Positions 1 through 8,656 of a DNA stretch of 64,000 nucleotides are shown one piece after another. The first letter of the stretch is position 1, and every line of letters starts with the position of its first letter. Both the position numbers and the translations under genes were made by a program. The stretch comes from Tessaracoccus sp. MC1865. GTDB taxonomy: Bacteria > Actinomycetota > Actinomycetes > Propionibacteriales > Propionibacteriaceae. The notes below the pieces were generated by a model. That model searched no databases. It was given only the letters and a program-made list of their open reading frames with translations, and was not told the origin of the DNA. Location: NCBI RefSeq assembly GCF_017815535.1, contig NZ_CP072596.1, positions 1,116,001 to 1,180,000 of the forward strand, read 5' to 3'.

Positions 1-797
1 GTGCTGAACTCGGTGGCGCTGTAGGTGGGCGGCCATTCGCCCGGGTACGTGTAGTAGTGCAGCGAGATGGCGTCGAAGAAATGACGGGGGTTGCAGCCGC
101 AGCCCAGGTCGCCGAGGGTCTTCATCAGCGTCTCGGTCCAGTGGTAGTCGTCCACGTTGGCGCCGCCGGCGATCTTGTAGAGCTTGTTGCCGTCGTGTTC
201 GCGGCAGTAGGTCGAGTACTGGCGGGCCAGGTCGGCGTAGTACTCGGCGCGCATGTTGCCGCCGCAACCCCAGGACTCGTTGCCCACGCCCCAGAAGGGG
301 ATGCGCCACGGTTCGTCGCGCCCGTTCTTGCGGCGCAACTTCGACATCGGGGCGTCGCCGGAGCGGGTGAGGTACTCCACCCAGTCAGCCATCTCCTGCA
401 CGGTGCCGGAACCGACGTTGCCGCAGATGTACGGCTCGGTGCCCAGTTGGTCGCACAGGTCCATGAACTCGTGGGTGCCGAAGGAGTTGTCCTCCACCAC
501 GTTGCCCCAGTGGGTGTTGACCACGGTGGGGCGCTGGTCCCGGGGGCCGACGCCGTCGCGCCAGTGGTACTCGTCGGCGAAGCAGCCGCCGGGCCACCGG
601 AGATTGGGGATGTCCAGGGCCTTCAGCGCCTCCACCACATCCGTGCGCATGCCACGGGTGTGGGGGATCTGGGAATCGTCGCCGACGAAGATCCCCTCGT
701 AGATGCAGTGGCCGAGGTGCTCGGCGAAGTGCCCGTAGAGGTGTCGGCTGATCCTGGGGCCGGGGACGTCGAGGTTGATGACGGCGGTGGTGAGCAT
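1..797 (-). CDS. alpha-L-arabinofuranosidase, GH51 (C-terminus outside window)
   Basis: Releases terminal alpha-L-arabinofuranosyl residues from arabino-oligosaccharides; no signal peptide, so cytosolic. About 265 residues are visible and the reading frame stays open to the window edge, so the C-terminal half with the nucleophile is missing. The N-terminus ([10 protein letters not shown]) runs into the GH51 pattern: YGHFAEHLG near residue 21, NLRWPGGCF near 65 and [10 protein letters not shown] around 168-177, where Glu174 of the N-E pair is the predicted acid/base. The ATG at 797 is preceded by AAGGAG. It is the third gene of a minus-strand operon, 8 bp after the GH43 stop, and is a diverged paralog of the GH51 gene at 1810-3306. 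Two GH51 enzymes suggest different linkage or chain-length preferences, which is inference. Confidence 0.9.
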   Translation of the reverse strand, partial: MLTTAVINLDVPGPRISRHLYGHFAEHLGHCIYEGIFVGDDSQIPHTRGMRTDVVEALKALDIPNLRWPGGCFADEYHWRDGVGPRDQRPTVVNTHWGNVVEDNSFGTHEFMDLCDQLGTEPYICGNVGSGTVQEMADWVEYLTRSGDAPMSKLRRKNGRDEPWRIPFWGVGNESWGCGGNMRAEYYADLARQYSTYCREHDGNKLYKIAGGANVDDYHWTETLMKTLGDLGCGCNPRHFFDAISLHYYTYPGEWPPTYSATEFS

Positions 798-805
798 GGG
801 TCTCC

Positions 806-1813
806 TTACTTCGTGGTCTCGGACTCGGTCCGGAGGATCGGCCAGCCGTCGCGCCAACCGAAGGTGCGGATGGCCAGCTGGAAGTCGCCGCCGAGGTCGG
901 CGTCGTAGTAGTGGTAGGCGATGTGGTCGCCCGAGACGGACTGGCCGCCGGGGCCGATGCGGTTGTCGACGATTTCGAGCAGCAGCGTGCCGCCGCCCTC
1001 TGCGAGATCGACCCCCTCCGCGTCCAGGTAAGGCCCCTCGGGTGACCTGGCGCGCCCGACGTTGATGTTGTAGCTGCTGGCCGTACCCCGGCAGCACGAG
1101 TCGAACGAGACGAACAGGTAGTACCAGCCGTCGCGGTACAGCAGCGCCGGCGCCTCGATGGCGTTGGTGGCGGTCTGGCGACTGGCAATGGTCACCGGTT
1201 CGGCTCCCTCCGCGACCGTGCCGGAGGGGAGATCCAGCGGCACCAACTGGATGCCGCCCCAGAACGACCCGAACGCCATCCAGCCCTGGCCCTCCTGGTC
1301 GACGAGCACGGCCGGGTCGATGGCGTTGTAGTCCTTGGATCCGTCGGACGAGACCACCTCGCCCCGGTCGGTCCAGCCCGTCGACGGATCCTCGGCATCG
1401 AGCTCCTCGTTGGTCATCAGGCCGATGGCCGACGTGTTGGAGCCGAACGTGGAGGCGGAGTAGTAGAGGTACCAGGTGCCCTCGTGCTCCACCACCTCTG
1501 GAGCCCAGAAGTTCTCCACGCCGGCGATCTTCTCGACGGCCCACTGGGGCGCCGTGTCGGGCCCCCACGCCTCACCGGCGTAGCGCCATTCACGCCCGTC
1601 AGCGGAGGTGCGGACCTGGATGGCGCCTTGGGCGACGCGGGGGTCGCCGGTGGAGAACACGAACCACGGGTGGTCGTCGTTGCCGACGACGAGGCCCGGA
1701 TCGTGTGTGCGGAGGTCACCCGACACGTCGAGTTCCTCCGCCACGGGGGAGCCCGCCTGACAGCCTGCCACCAGGAGGGCAGCCACCACGCCCGCGACCC
1801 ACCTGACGGTCAT
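806..1813 (-). CDS. Arabinan endo-1,5-alpha-L-arabinosidase lipoprotein, GH43
   Basis: Predicted to cut the alpha-1,5-arabinan backbone outside the cell. The 335-residue protein starts with a short hydrophobic signal and a lipobox (LVAGC, Cys18), so it should be anchored to the outer face of the membrane. GH43 five-bladed propeller landmarks are present: Asp38 in THDPG (base), Asp166 in NAIDPAV (pKa modulator) and Glu220 in AIEAPAL (acid). NFWAPEV and YYSASTFGS are typical of the endo-arabinanase branch. Its ATG overlaps the stop of the upstream GH51 gene (ATGA at 1810-1813), so the two are translationally coupled. It would generate the oligosaccharides imported by the divergent ABC transporter. 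The exact linkage is inferred from family resemblance. Confidence 0.9.
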   Translation of the reverse strand: MTVRWVAGVVAALLVAGCQAGSPVAEELDVSGDLRTHDPGLVVGNDDHPWFVFSTGDPRVAQGAIQVRTSADGREWRYAGEAWGPDTAPQWAVEKIAGVENFWAPEVVEHEGTWYLYYSASTFGSNTSAIGLMTNEELDAEDPSTGWTDRGEVVSSDGSKDYNAIDPAVLVDQEGQGWMAFGSFWGGIQLVPLDLPSGTVAEGAEPVTIASRQTATNAIEAPALLYRDGWYYLFVSFDSCCRGTASSYNINVGRARSPEGPYLDAEGVDLAEGGGTLLLEIVDNRIGPGGQSVSGDHIAYHYYDADLGGDFQLAIRTFGWRDGWPILRTESETTK

Positions 1814-3306
1814 CCGGCGAACCTCACCATCGTCCAGGAGATCGGCGGAAGTGAGATCTCCAGGGAGCCGTCGGTCAGCGTGGCGCTCTCGTTCGGGCGC
1901 GGTGCCACGGTGGTGTCGTCGTCAACGCCGGCCTGCCACCGGGGGTCGGTGTGGTGCAGGGTGACGGCCTCGGTCAGGGACACGCCTGCGGGGACATCGA
2001 CCCCCACCTCGATGGTCTCGCACTCGGAGCGGTTGACGAGGAACAGCGCACCGGCCGACTCGTCCCACGTCGCGACGGCGTCCACCGCGGGGACGACGCC
2101 GAACGCGTGGCTCTCGATCGTGGGGGAGTCGATGACGACGCGGAGCACTTCGCCCCGGGCGTACCTGGAGGTGAGCGCGAACGGGTGGAAGGTCGTCTGC
2201 TTCCAGACGGGGCCGTCGGGCTCGCTCATCACCGGCGCGATGACGTTGACGAGTTGCGCCAGGTTGGCCGACCACACCCTGTCGGTGTGGCGCAGCAGCG
2301 AGATGAGCAGGTTCCCGAAGACGACGGCGTCGGCCACCGAGTAGTTGTCCTCGAGCAGTCGGGGTGCCACGGGCCAGTCGTCGCCGGTGGGCGGCCTCGA
2401 CGGCGTGCGGTCCTGGTACCAGATGTTCCACTCGTCGAAGGAGATGCCGATCTTCTTGTCACTCTTCCGGGCGGCGCCGACGGCGTCGATCGTCGCGCCC
2501 ACCTGGCTGATGAAGCGGTCCATGTCTTCGGCGGACACGAGGAACTCCTGGAGACCGTGCTCGCCCTCCCAGTAGTAGGCGTGCGCGGAGATCATGTCCA
2601 CGTGGTCCCAGGCCTCTGTGAGGACGACGCGCTCCCACTCACCGAAGGTCGGCATGGAGCGCTGCGAGGAGCCACACGCGACCAGCTCGAGGGAGGGGTC
2701 GATCATCCGCATGGCGCGGGCCGTCTCGGTGGCGATGCGGCCGTACTCCTCGGCTGTCTTGTGACCGATCTGCCAGGGACCGTCCATCTCGTTGCCGAGG
2801 CACCACATCCGGACCCGGTACGGCTCGTCAGCGCCGTTGGCCCGACGCTGCTCCGCGAAGTGGGACGTGCCGGGCACGTTGCAGTACTCCAACAGGTCGA
2901 GGGCCTCTTGCGTGCCACGCGTGCCGAGGTTGACCGCCATCATCGGCTCGATCCCGGCAAGCCGCGCCCAGGCCATGAATTCGTCGGTGCCGAACGTGTT
3001 GGGATCCGAGGAGTGCCAGGCGAGATCCAGCCGGTGCGGCCGATCCTCGACGGGCCCCACGCCGTCCTCCCAGCGGTACCCGGAGACGAAGTTGCCGCCC
3101 GGGTAGCGCACGGTGGACACCCCGAGCTCACGCACCAGGTCGAGGACGTCGCCCCGGAACCCGTTCTCGTCGGCCGTCGGGTGCCCCGGCTCGTAGATGC
3201 CGGTGTAGACGCATCGTCCGAGGTGCTCGACGAACGAGCCGAATGTCCGTCGGCGCACCGGGCCGACCCGGAACGCTGGATTGATGACCACATGGGCATG
3301 ATGCAT
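1810..3306 (-). CDS. abfA: Alpha-N-arabinofuranosidase, GH51
   Basis: Cytosolic exo-enzyme trimming alpha-L-arabinofuranosyl residues from imported oligosaccharides. The 498-residue length is usual for GH51. Visible motifs are FGSFVEHLGRCVYTGIYEP near residue 22, VRYPGGNF near 66, WCLGNEMDGP with acid/base Glu173, and ISFDEWNIWYQD with nucleophile Glu292. The start is set at ATG 3306 because AAAGGGG lies just upstream; an open frame extends 50 codons further back, but that stretch crosses the presumed promoter and operator. First gene of the minus-strand arabinan operon, coupled to the GH43 lipoprotein gene by ATGA. A CATCGAT operator-like site lies about 30 bp upstream of the start codon, implying LacI-type repression. 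Confidence 0.93.
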   Translation of the reverse strand: MHHAHVVINPAFRVGPVRRRTFGSFVEHLGRCVYTGIYEPGHPTADENGFRGDVLDLVRELGVSTVRYPGGNFVSGYRWEDGVGPVEDRPHRLDLAWHSSDPNTFGTDEFMAWARLAGIEPMMAVNLGTRGTQEALDLLEYCNVPGTSHFAEQRRANGADEPYRVRMWCLGNEMDGPWQIGHKTAEEYGRIATETARAMRMIDPSLELVACGSSQRSMPTFGEWERVVLTEAWDHVDMISAHAYYWEGEHGLQEFLVSAEDMDRFISQVGATIDAVGAARKSDKKIGISFDEWNIWYQDRTPSRPPTGDDWPVAPRLLEDNYSVADAVVFGNLLISLLRHTDRVWSANLAQLVNVIAPVMSEPDGPVWKQTTFHPFALTSRYARGEVLRVVIDSPTIESHAFGVVPAVDAVATWDESAGALFLVNRSECETIEVGVDVPAGVSLTEAVTLHHTDPRWQAGVDDDTTVAPRPNESATLTDGSLEISLPPISWTMVRFAG

Positions 3307-3328
3307 GCCTGAGCCCCTTTGCTGAAAC

Positions 3329-3342
3329 TGTACATCGATGGA
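3329..3342. promoter_or_regulatory. Candidate LacI-family operator, arabinan operon (minus side)
   Basis: TGTACATCGATGGA lies 23-36 bp upstream of the GH51 start. On the minus strand it sits just downstream of a possible promoter (TTGACC at 3372-3377, with CATGCT about 18 bp on), a position where bound repressor would block initiation. It shares the CATCGAT core with sites at 3450-3463 and 9709-9723. Binding by the LacI-type protein at 8599-9633 is inferred. Confidence 0.5.
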
Positions 3343-3449
3343 AATCCAGCATGTCACCTGGCGCGGTGGAAGGTCAAGGCCTGGCCGCAACTGTAGTTTC
3401 TGAGCGTAGGGAGTCCTGCAAAGGTCACGATTCGATAACGGCGGTTGCG

Positions 3450-3463
3450 TGTACATCGATGTA
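3450..3463. promoter_or_regulatory. Candidate LacI-family operator, arabinan ABC operon (plus side)
   Basis: TGTACATCGATGTA contains a perfect 12-base palindrome (TACATCGATGTA, 3452-3463). It falls in the 17-bp spacer between a possible -35 (TTGCGT, 3445-3450) and -10 (TAGTTT, 3468-3473), about 100 bp before the binding-protein start. A 9-bp direct repeat (TGTAGTTTC at 3392-3400 and 3466-3474) also lies in this divergent region. Regulatory role is inferred from position and from the matching core at two other sites in the locus. Confidence 0.5.
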
Positions 3464-3564
3464 AGTGTAGTTTCCTGGCTACCAGTTCCAGGGTGGGAAC
3501 GTGACGCCTCTCAACGACCGAGGGTGCGTGGGTCCCGGCCCCCAAAGAGACGAAAGGGCCAGAA

Positions 3565-4908
3565 ATGTTTGGCAACTTCAACCGCCGCAACTTCCTTATC
3601 GGCGCCAGTGCAGCCCTCGCAGCCCCCACGCTCGCCGCCTGCGGAGGCAGCGACGACCCGGCTTCCGGCTCAGGCGGCAACGGCGGGAGCTCCGGCTCCG
3701 GCGTCGAGCTCACCTACATGTTCCGTGGCGGTGAGGACGAGCGCAAGGCATACGACCAGGCCATCAAGGCCTTCGAAGACGAGACTGGCGCCAAGGTGAA
3801 GGTCATCGTGACCGACGCCGACTCGTACCGCACCAAGCTGCAGGCAGCCATCACCGGCAACCAGACGCCGGACGTCTTCTACCTCGAACAGGGCGCTGTG
3901 ATGGCGTTTGCGAAGAACGGCGTCGTCAAGGACATCACCGCCGACATCGAGACCGCCGGCATCGAGGTGGACAAGGTCTGGAAGTACGGCGTGGACTCCT
4001 ACCGCTTCGACGGGTCCAAGGTGGGCGAAGGCGCCCTCTACGGGCTGCCCAAGGACATCGGCCCCTTCTCCTTCGGCTACAACAAGACGATGTTCGAGAA
4101 GGCCGGCATCGCGCTGCCCGACAAGGACACCCCCTACACCTGGGCGGAGTTCCGCGACGTCGCCAAGCAACTGACCACGGGCGAACAGTGGGGCACCGGC
4201 CTCAACGTCACCTGGAACCTCCAGGCGTGGGTGTGGTCCAACGGCGGCGACTGGGCCGATGCTGACCGCCGGAAGGTCGCCGTCGACACCCCCGAGTTCG
4301 CAGAAGCCTTCCAGGATTTCGCCGACATCCAGCTGGTCGACAAGTCCACGCCGTCGGTCGAGCAGGCCCAGACCATGGACACCTACCAGCGGTGGATGCG
4401 CGGCCAGATCGGCTTCTTCCCCGTCGGCCCCTGGGACGTCTCCACCTACGCGAAGCTGCCCTTCGACTGGGATCTCATCCCCTACCCGGTGGGTTCCACC
4501 GGCAAGACCGCCACCTGGGTGGGTTCGCTCGGCATCGCGGTGTCGTCGAAGACGAAGAACTCCGAGCTCGCGGCCCAACTGGCGATGTTCCTCTCCGCCA
4601 ACGAGGAGACCCAGCGCCAGCTGTACAAGGCCGGCGTCCAGATCCCCAACCTGGTGGACATGGCCCACGGCGAATACGCCGAGTCCGAGGGCATGCCCGA
4701 GAACAAGATCGAGTTCGTCCAGATCGCCGAGGAGTACGGCCGCGCCCTGCCCGCCGCCACCACCTGGTCCGGCGAGTGGTACGACGAGTTCTGGGTGGGC
4801 ATCCAGCCGGTGCTCGACGGGAAGATCAGCGCGGCGGACTACTGCAAGGACGTCCAGCCGCGCATGCAGCAGAAGCTCGACGCCGCCAACCAGGCCGCCG
4901 GTATCTGA
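3565..4908 (+). CDS. Sugar ABC transporter substrate-binding lipoprotein (arabino-oligosaccharide, probable)
   Basis: Extracellular solute-binding protein of the MalE/UgpB type, 447 residues. The N-terminus has a twin-arginine motif (NRRNFLIGA) followed by a hydrophobic stretch and lipobox LAAC, so it looks like a Tat-exported lipoprotein, and a Ser/Gly-rich linker follows. The body shows the usual family features such as YGLPKDIGPFSFGYNK and TWVGSLGIAVSS. GACGAAAGG precedes the ATG. It heads the plus-strand operon with two permeases and a cytosolic GH43. Arabinan fragments are the probable substrate purely from the flanking GH51 and GH43 genes. No ATPase gene is in the locus, so a shared MsiK-like ATPase elsewhere is assumed. 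Confidence 0.88.
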   Translation: MFGNFNRRNFLIGASAALAAPTLAACGGSDDPASGSGGNGGSSGSGVELTYMFRGGEDERKAYDQAIKAFEDETGAKVKVIVTDADSYRTKLQAAITGNQTPDVFYLEQGAVMAFAKNGVVKDITADIETAGIEVDKVWKYGVDSYRFDGSKVGEGALYGLPKDIGPFSFGYNKTMFEKAGIALPDKDTPYTWAEFRDVAKQLTTGEQWGTGLNVTWNLQAWVWSNGGDWADADRRKVAVDTPEFAEAFQDFADIQLVDKSTPSVEQAQTMDTYQRWMRGQIGFFPVGPWDVSTYAKLPFDWDLIPYPVGSTGKTATWVGSLGIAVSSKTKNSELAAQLAMFLSANEETQRQLYKAGVQIPNLVDMAHGEYAESEGMPENKIEFVQIAEEYGRALPAATTWSGEWYDEFWVGIQPVLDGKISAADYCKDVQPRMQQKLDAANQAAGI

Positions 4909-4919
4909 TCACCTTCGAC

Positions 4920-4949
4920 GGTGGGGCGGGGCTCCTGCCCCGTCCCACC
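4920..4949. other. Intergenic stem-loop between binding protein and permease genes
   Basis: Two 13-base arms (4920-4932 and 4937-4949) pair with one G-U and a 4-base loop. There is no T-tract. It follows the binding-protein stop by about 10 bp. Such hairpins commonly stabilise the upstream message or attenuate read-through so that the binding protein exceeds the permeases; that role is inferred. Confidence 0.65.
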
Positions 4950-4968
4950 CCCATGACGGGAGAGCACT

Positions 4969-5898
4969 GTGCACACCAGCGTCAACGTTGCCGGCCACAA
5001 GGCCCGCACGCGAAAGAGCCATCTGTACCGACGGGAGCACTGGGTCGCCGCAGCCTTCATCGCCCTGCCTCTGCTCGGCTTCCTGGTGTTCGCCATCGGG
5101 CCGTTCCTGTACGCGGTGTATGCGTCGTTCACGAACTGGAACATGCTCAGCGACCCCCAGCCTGTCGGCCTGCAGAACTACGTCACCGCCTTCAACGACC
5201 CCTACTTCCTCACGTCGCTGGGCAACACCTTCTTCTACATGATCGGCATCCCGATCGGCCTGGTGCTGGCCCTGACCCTCGCGCTGGCCATGAACCGGCG
5301 CATGCCCGGCCGGGCGCTGTTCCGCTCGATCTACTACGTGCCCGTGGTCAGCTCGCTCGCGGCCGTCTCGATCCTGTGGCAATGGGCCTACAACGGTGAC
5401 TTCGGCCTCGTCAACCAGGTGTTGGAGCTCATCGGCATCGACGGCCCCAACTGGCTGCAGAACACCGCCACCGTCAAGCCTGCCCTCATCATCATGGCCG
5501 TGTGGAAGGGCCTCGGTTACTCGATGCTGCTCTACCTCGCCGCGCTGCAGAGCGTGCCGGCCTCGCTGATGGAGGCGGCTGAACTCGACGGCGCCGGTTC
5601 CTTCCGCAGGTTCTGGCACATCACGCTGCCCATGGTCCAGCCCGTGACCTTCTTCCTGGTTGTCACCGGCGTCATCGGCGGCTCCCAGATCTTCACCGAG
5701 ATCAACATCATGACCCCCACGGGCGGCCCGGAATATTCGTCGGCGTCGATCGTCTGGTACATCTGGCAGAAGGCCTTCGCCAACCTGCAGATGGGCTACG
5801 CGTCGGCGATGGCGGTCCTCCTCGGCCTGCTCGTCTTCATCATCACGGCCCTGCAGTTCTGGTTCAACGCCAGGCACGGCCACGAAGGAGCTGAGTGA
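4969..5898 (+). CDS. Sugar ABC transporter permease (MalF/UgpA type)
   Basis: Inner-membrane permease of 309 residues starting at GTG 4969, preceded by GGGAGAGCA. A cytosolic basic N-terminus leads into about six membrane spans; the first is around residues 25-48. The conserved EAA loop is visible as MEAAELDGAGSFRRFWHITLP near residue 202, the contact site for the ATPase. It forms a heterodimer with the next permease, the two genes being separated by a single base. Substrate is inferred from context to be arabino-oligosaccharides. Length and topology are normal. Confidence 0.9.
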   Translation: MHTSVNVAGHKARTRKSHLYRREHWVAAAFIALPLLGFLVFAIGPFLYAVYASFTNWNMLSDPQPVGLQNYVTAFNDPYFLTSLGNTFFYMIGIPIGLVLALTLALAMNRRMPGRALFRSIYYVPVVSSLAAVSILWQWAYNGDFGLVNQVLELIGIDGPNWLQNTATVKPALIIMAVWKGLGYSMLLYLAALQSVPASLMEAAELDGAGSFRRFWHITLPMVQPVTFFLVVTGVIGGSQIFTEINIMTPTGGPEYSSASIVWYIWQKAFANLQMGYASAMAVLLGLLVFIITALQFWFNARHGHEGAE

Positions 5899-5899
5899 C

Positions 5900-6748
5900 A
5901 TGGCGTCGACAGCCAAGACCCGCTATCGCACCGGCAACATCATCGTCGCGGTACTGCTACTGATCGGCGGCATCGTGATGGTGGCTCCGCTGCTGTGGAT
6001 GGTGTCGACCTCGCTGAAGACCCAGGACGGCGTCTTCTCCCTCCCTCCGGAGTGGATCCCGCCACTGCCGCAATGGCAGAACTACCTGCGGGTGTGGGAT
6101 GCCGGCCCGTTGGCCAGTGGCATCAAGAACTCGCTGATCGTGTCGCTGACGGTGACCATCGTGGGCTCGATCACCTCGACGCTGGCGGCGTTCGCCTTCA
6201 GCAAGCTCCGCCTCCCCGGGAAGAACGCGATCTTCCTGTTCATGCTCGCCGGCATCATGATCCCGTTCCCCACCCTGATGATTCCCCAGTTCGTGATGTT
6301 CTCGAAGCTGGGTTGGATCGACACCCTGCTGCCGCTGATCATTCCGGGCCTGTTCGGCAACATCATGATGATCTTCTTCCTCCGCCAATACCTGCACAGC
6401 GTGCCGGATTCCCTCATTGAGGCCGCCAAGATTGACGGCGCCGGTTATCTGCGGATCTTCGGCTCCATAGTGCTGCCTCTTATTCGGCCCGCTATCGCCG
6501 CGCAATTCATTCTGTGGTTCATGGCGGTGTGGAATGACTATCTGGCGCCGATCATCTACCTCAACAGCCCGGAGAAACAGACGCTCCAGGTGGTCATTGC
6601 CAACTTCAATGCCAATTACGCCATTCAGACCGACTATCCGTTGATCATGGCCGCTTCGGTGATTGCACTTGTGCCGGTTTTCGTGATCTTCGTCACCTTC
6701 CAGAAGCAGATCATCGAATCCGTCGCACTCACCGGGACGAAGGGCTGA
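5900..6748 (+). CDS. Sugar ABC transporter permease (MalG/UgpE type)
   Basis: Second permease subunit, 282 residues, partner of the 4969-5898 product. It has an N-terminal membrane span (IIVAVLLLIGGIVMVAPLLW), about five more spans, and the EAA loop IEAAKIDGAGYLRIFGSIVLP near residue 172. GAAGGAGCTGAGTGAC precedes the ATG. The stop is followed after one base by the GH43 gene, so the operon is compact. The second half uses more A/T at third positions than its neighbours (for example near 6470-6700), a mild local composition change with no visible break in the frame. Confidence 0.9.
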   Translation: MASTAKTRYRTGNIIVAVLLLIGGIVMVAPLLWMVSTSLKTQDGVFSLPPEWIPPLPQWQNYLRVWDAGPLASGIKNSLIVSLTVTIVGSITSTLAAFAFSKLRLPGKNAIFLFMLAGIMIPFPTLMIPQFVMFSKLGWIDTLLPLIIPGLFGNIMMIFFLRQYLHSVPDSLIEAAKIDGAGYLRIFGSIVLPLIRPAIAAQFILWFMAVWNDYLAPIIYLNSPEKQTLQVVIANFNANYAIQTDYPLIMAASVIALVPVFVIFVTFQKQIIESVALTGTKG

Positions 6749-6749
6749 C

Positions 6750-7982
6750 ATGGGACCCGACTACCTGGCTGTGAAGGCCGTCTCCCACACCGATCCCGGT
6801 CTCTGGGGCGCCCATGACCCCACCGTCGTCCGGGCCCGGGACGGCCGGTGGCTGATGATGTCCACGGACACCGCGGTGGCCGGCGCTCCCGGTGCCGGCG
6901 TCCAGATCCGGCAATCCTGGGATCTGGAGACCTGGAGCTGGTTCGGGCACGCCTTCGACGGGGTGCCCGGTCCCGCCGCCGAGTGGTCGGGTGCCCACGG
7001 CATCTGGGCCCCGGAGGTCATCCGGCGTGGCGAGGAGTACCGCATGTACTACTCGGCCAGTTCCTTCGGCTCCCGCACCTCGGCGATTGCGCTGGCAACG
7101 GCCCCTGATGCCACCGGTCCTTGGGAACACCGGGCCCTCGTCGTGTCGACGCGGCACGACGCCGACGACGTCAACGCCATTGACGCCGGGGTGACCACCG
7201 ATGCCGACGGCACCGACTGGCTGCTGTACGGCTCGTTCTTCGGTGGTCTGCGGATCCTCCCGCTGGACGAGGCGGGGTTCCCGCTGGAACCCGGTGATCT
7301 GGGGGAGCCCGTCGTGCACCGGGCCGCGTCGATCAACGGTGCCGTCGAGGGCGGCCACATCATCGCCGCACGGGGGCGGTATTTCCTGGTGTGCTCGTTC
7401 GACTCGCTCTTCGACACCTACAACGTTCGCGTCGCCGCCTCGGATTCGATCACCGGCCCGTACGTGGACGCCACCGGAGCCGGCCTCATCGACGACTCGG
7501 AGCCGCCTGCTCAGGTCGGGACCCTGATCCTGACGAGCTACGAAGCGCCGGACGGCACCATCTGGGCTGCGCCCGGCCACAGTTCGCACCTGGTGACGTC
7601 CTCGGGGCTGGTCCTCGTGCACCACGTCCGCGACGGCGTTGACCCGACCCGCCACACGGCGCACCTCCGGGCGCTGAAGTGGACCGCCGGTGGCTGGCCG
7701 GTGGCCAACCCGCTGCCTGCACCCGGGCACGACGTGCCCGAGGACGCCGTGTGGGCGGGCCACTGGCTCGTCTACCGGCTGGAGGCGTCGGCCCCCATTC
7801 CCGTGCGCCCCACTCGGGTGGAGCTCAACGGTGCAGATCTAGCGGCACTCGCCACGGCTGGCCGCGGGAGCGTGTCGCTGGCGGGGCAGGTCGTCGACGC
7901 CGTGTGCTTCGCCCATGACGGGGAACTCGCGTTCGCGGGAATCGACGAGCAGGGAGTGACGGTGTGGGGCATCAAGGCGTGA
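6750..7982 (+). CDS. Cytosolic GH43 family glycosidase (arabinanase-like)
   Basis: A 410-residue GH43 protein without a signal peptide, expected to process imported arabino-oligosaccharides in the cytosol. Asp23 in AHDPTV, Asp145 in NAIDAGV and Glu200 in AVEGGHI match the catalytic triad of the lipoprotein GH43 at 806-1813, but the surroundings differ: the usual Pro after the second Asp is Ala, and the Glu is followed by Gly-Gly instead of Ala-Pro. The propeller core ends near residue 320, and a C-terminal extension of about 85 residues looks like the small beta-barrel found behind some arabinanases. The gene starts one base after the permease stop. Product specificity (exo or endo) cannot be told from sequence. 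Confidence 0.82.
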   Translation: MGPDYLAVKAVSHTDPGLWGAHDPTVVRARDGRWLMMSTDTAVAGAPGAGVQIRQSWDLETWSWFGHAFDGVPGPAAEWSGAHGIWAPEVIRRGEEYRMYYSASSFGSRTSAIALATAPDATGPWEHRALVVSTRHDADDVNAIDAGVTTDADGTDWLLYGSFFGGLRILPLDEAGFPLEPGDLGEPVVHRAASINGAVEGGHIIAARGRYFLVCSFDSLFDTYNVRVAASDSITGPYVDATGAGLIDDSEPPAQVGTLILTSYEAPDGTIWAAPGHSSHLVTSSGLVLVHHVRDGVDPTRHTAHLRALKWTAGGWPVANPLPAPGHDVPEDAVWAGHWLVYRLEASAPIPVRPTRVELNGADLAALATAGRGSVSLAGQVVDAVCFAHDGELAFAGIDEQGVTVWGIKA

Positions 7983-8656
7983 AGCGGTCGCCTCGCACGG
8001 GCGGCGGGTGGGCGGAGACAGCGATGCGCTGGCTCGGCACCGGCACCCAGGTGGTGGAGGTCAGCCTCGCCTGGTGGGTGGCGACCCTGCTCGGCCTGAT
8101 CCTGTTCGGCCACCTGCCCGCCAGCGTGGCCGCCGTGTCGGTTCTCGGCAGGCTGGGCACCGACGACGCCAGCACCCGTCCGCTCGGTGACTTCGTCCGC
8201 GCCTGGCGCGCCACCCTGGTCCGCAGCACCGTGGTCGGCTGGCCGGCGACGCTTGCCCTCGTCGTCCTGGGCTTCAACGGCTGGGTGCTGAGCCTCGGCG
8301 ATGAGCCGTGGATGGCCCCGATGTTCGTGGTCACGGTGGGCGTCGCCGCGTGCCTGTCGCTGGGGCTGGCCTACGTCGTGCCCATGCTGGCCGACGAGCG
8401 CGGCCGTCGCGTCCCCGTGCTCACGCTGTGGCGTGCCGCGCTGGGCGTCTGCCTCGTGTCGCCGGCGACGGCGGCTGCCTGGGCGGTCAGCGCCGCAGGC
8501 CTGGCCGTCGTCGCCTGGCGCTTCCCGATCCTGGTCCCACTGGCCGTGCCGGGGTTGGTGGCGCTGCTCACCGCGTGGTTGATGCGCCGCCGCCTGGATC
8601 AGACCGGGGTCTTCGCCCCGGAGGACTCACGCTCGACGATGGTGAAGTCTGCATAG
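7979..8656 (+). CDS. DUF624/YesL-like membrane protein
   Basis: Predicted integral membrane protein of about 225 residues with five hydrophobic spans, resembling the YesL/DUF624 family that often accompanies sugar ABC transporters and glycosidases. Function is unknown. I place the start at GTG 7979, whose GTGA overlaps the stop of the GH43 gene; a GTG at 7964 with GGGAG upstream is an alternative that adds five residues. It ends the plus-strand arabinan operon and its 3' end overlaps the 3' end of the convergent lacI gene by 58 bp. A role in sensing or assisting transport is a guess from context. Confidence 0.65.
   Translation: MKRSPRTGGGWAETAMRWLGTGTQVVEVSLAWWVATLLGLILFGHLPASVAAVSVLGRLGTDDASTRPLGDFVRAWRATLVRSTVVGWPATLALVVLGFNGWVLSLGDEPWMAPMFVVTVGVAACLSLGLAYVVPMLADERGRRVPVLTLWRAALGVCLVSPATAAAWAVSAAGLAVVAWRFPILVPLAVPGLVALLTAWLMRRRLDQTGVFAPEDSRSTMVKSA

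Noticed and set aside
57-908. Long plus-strand open frames opposite the GH51 and GH43 genes
   Set aside because: They are Val/Gly/Ala-rich reverse readings of GC-rich genes with no ribosome site; the minus-strand frames have family motifs.
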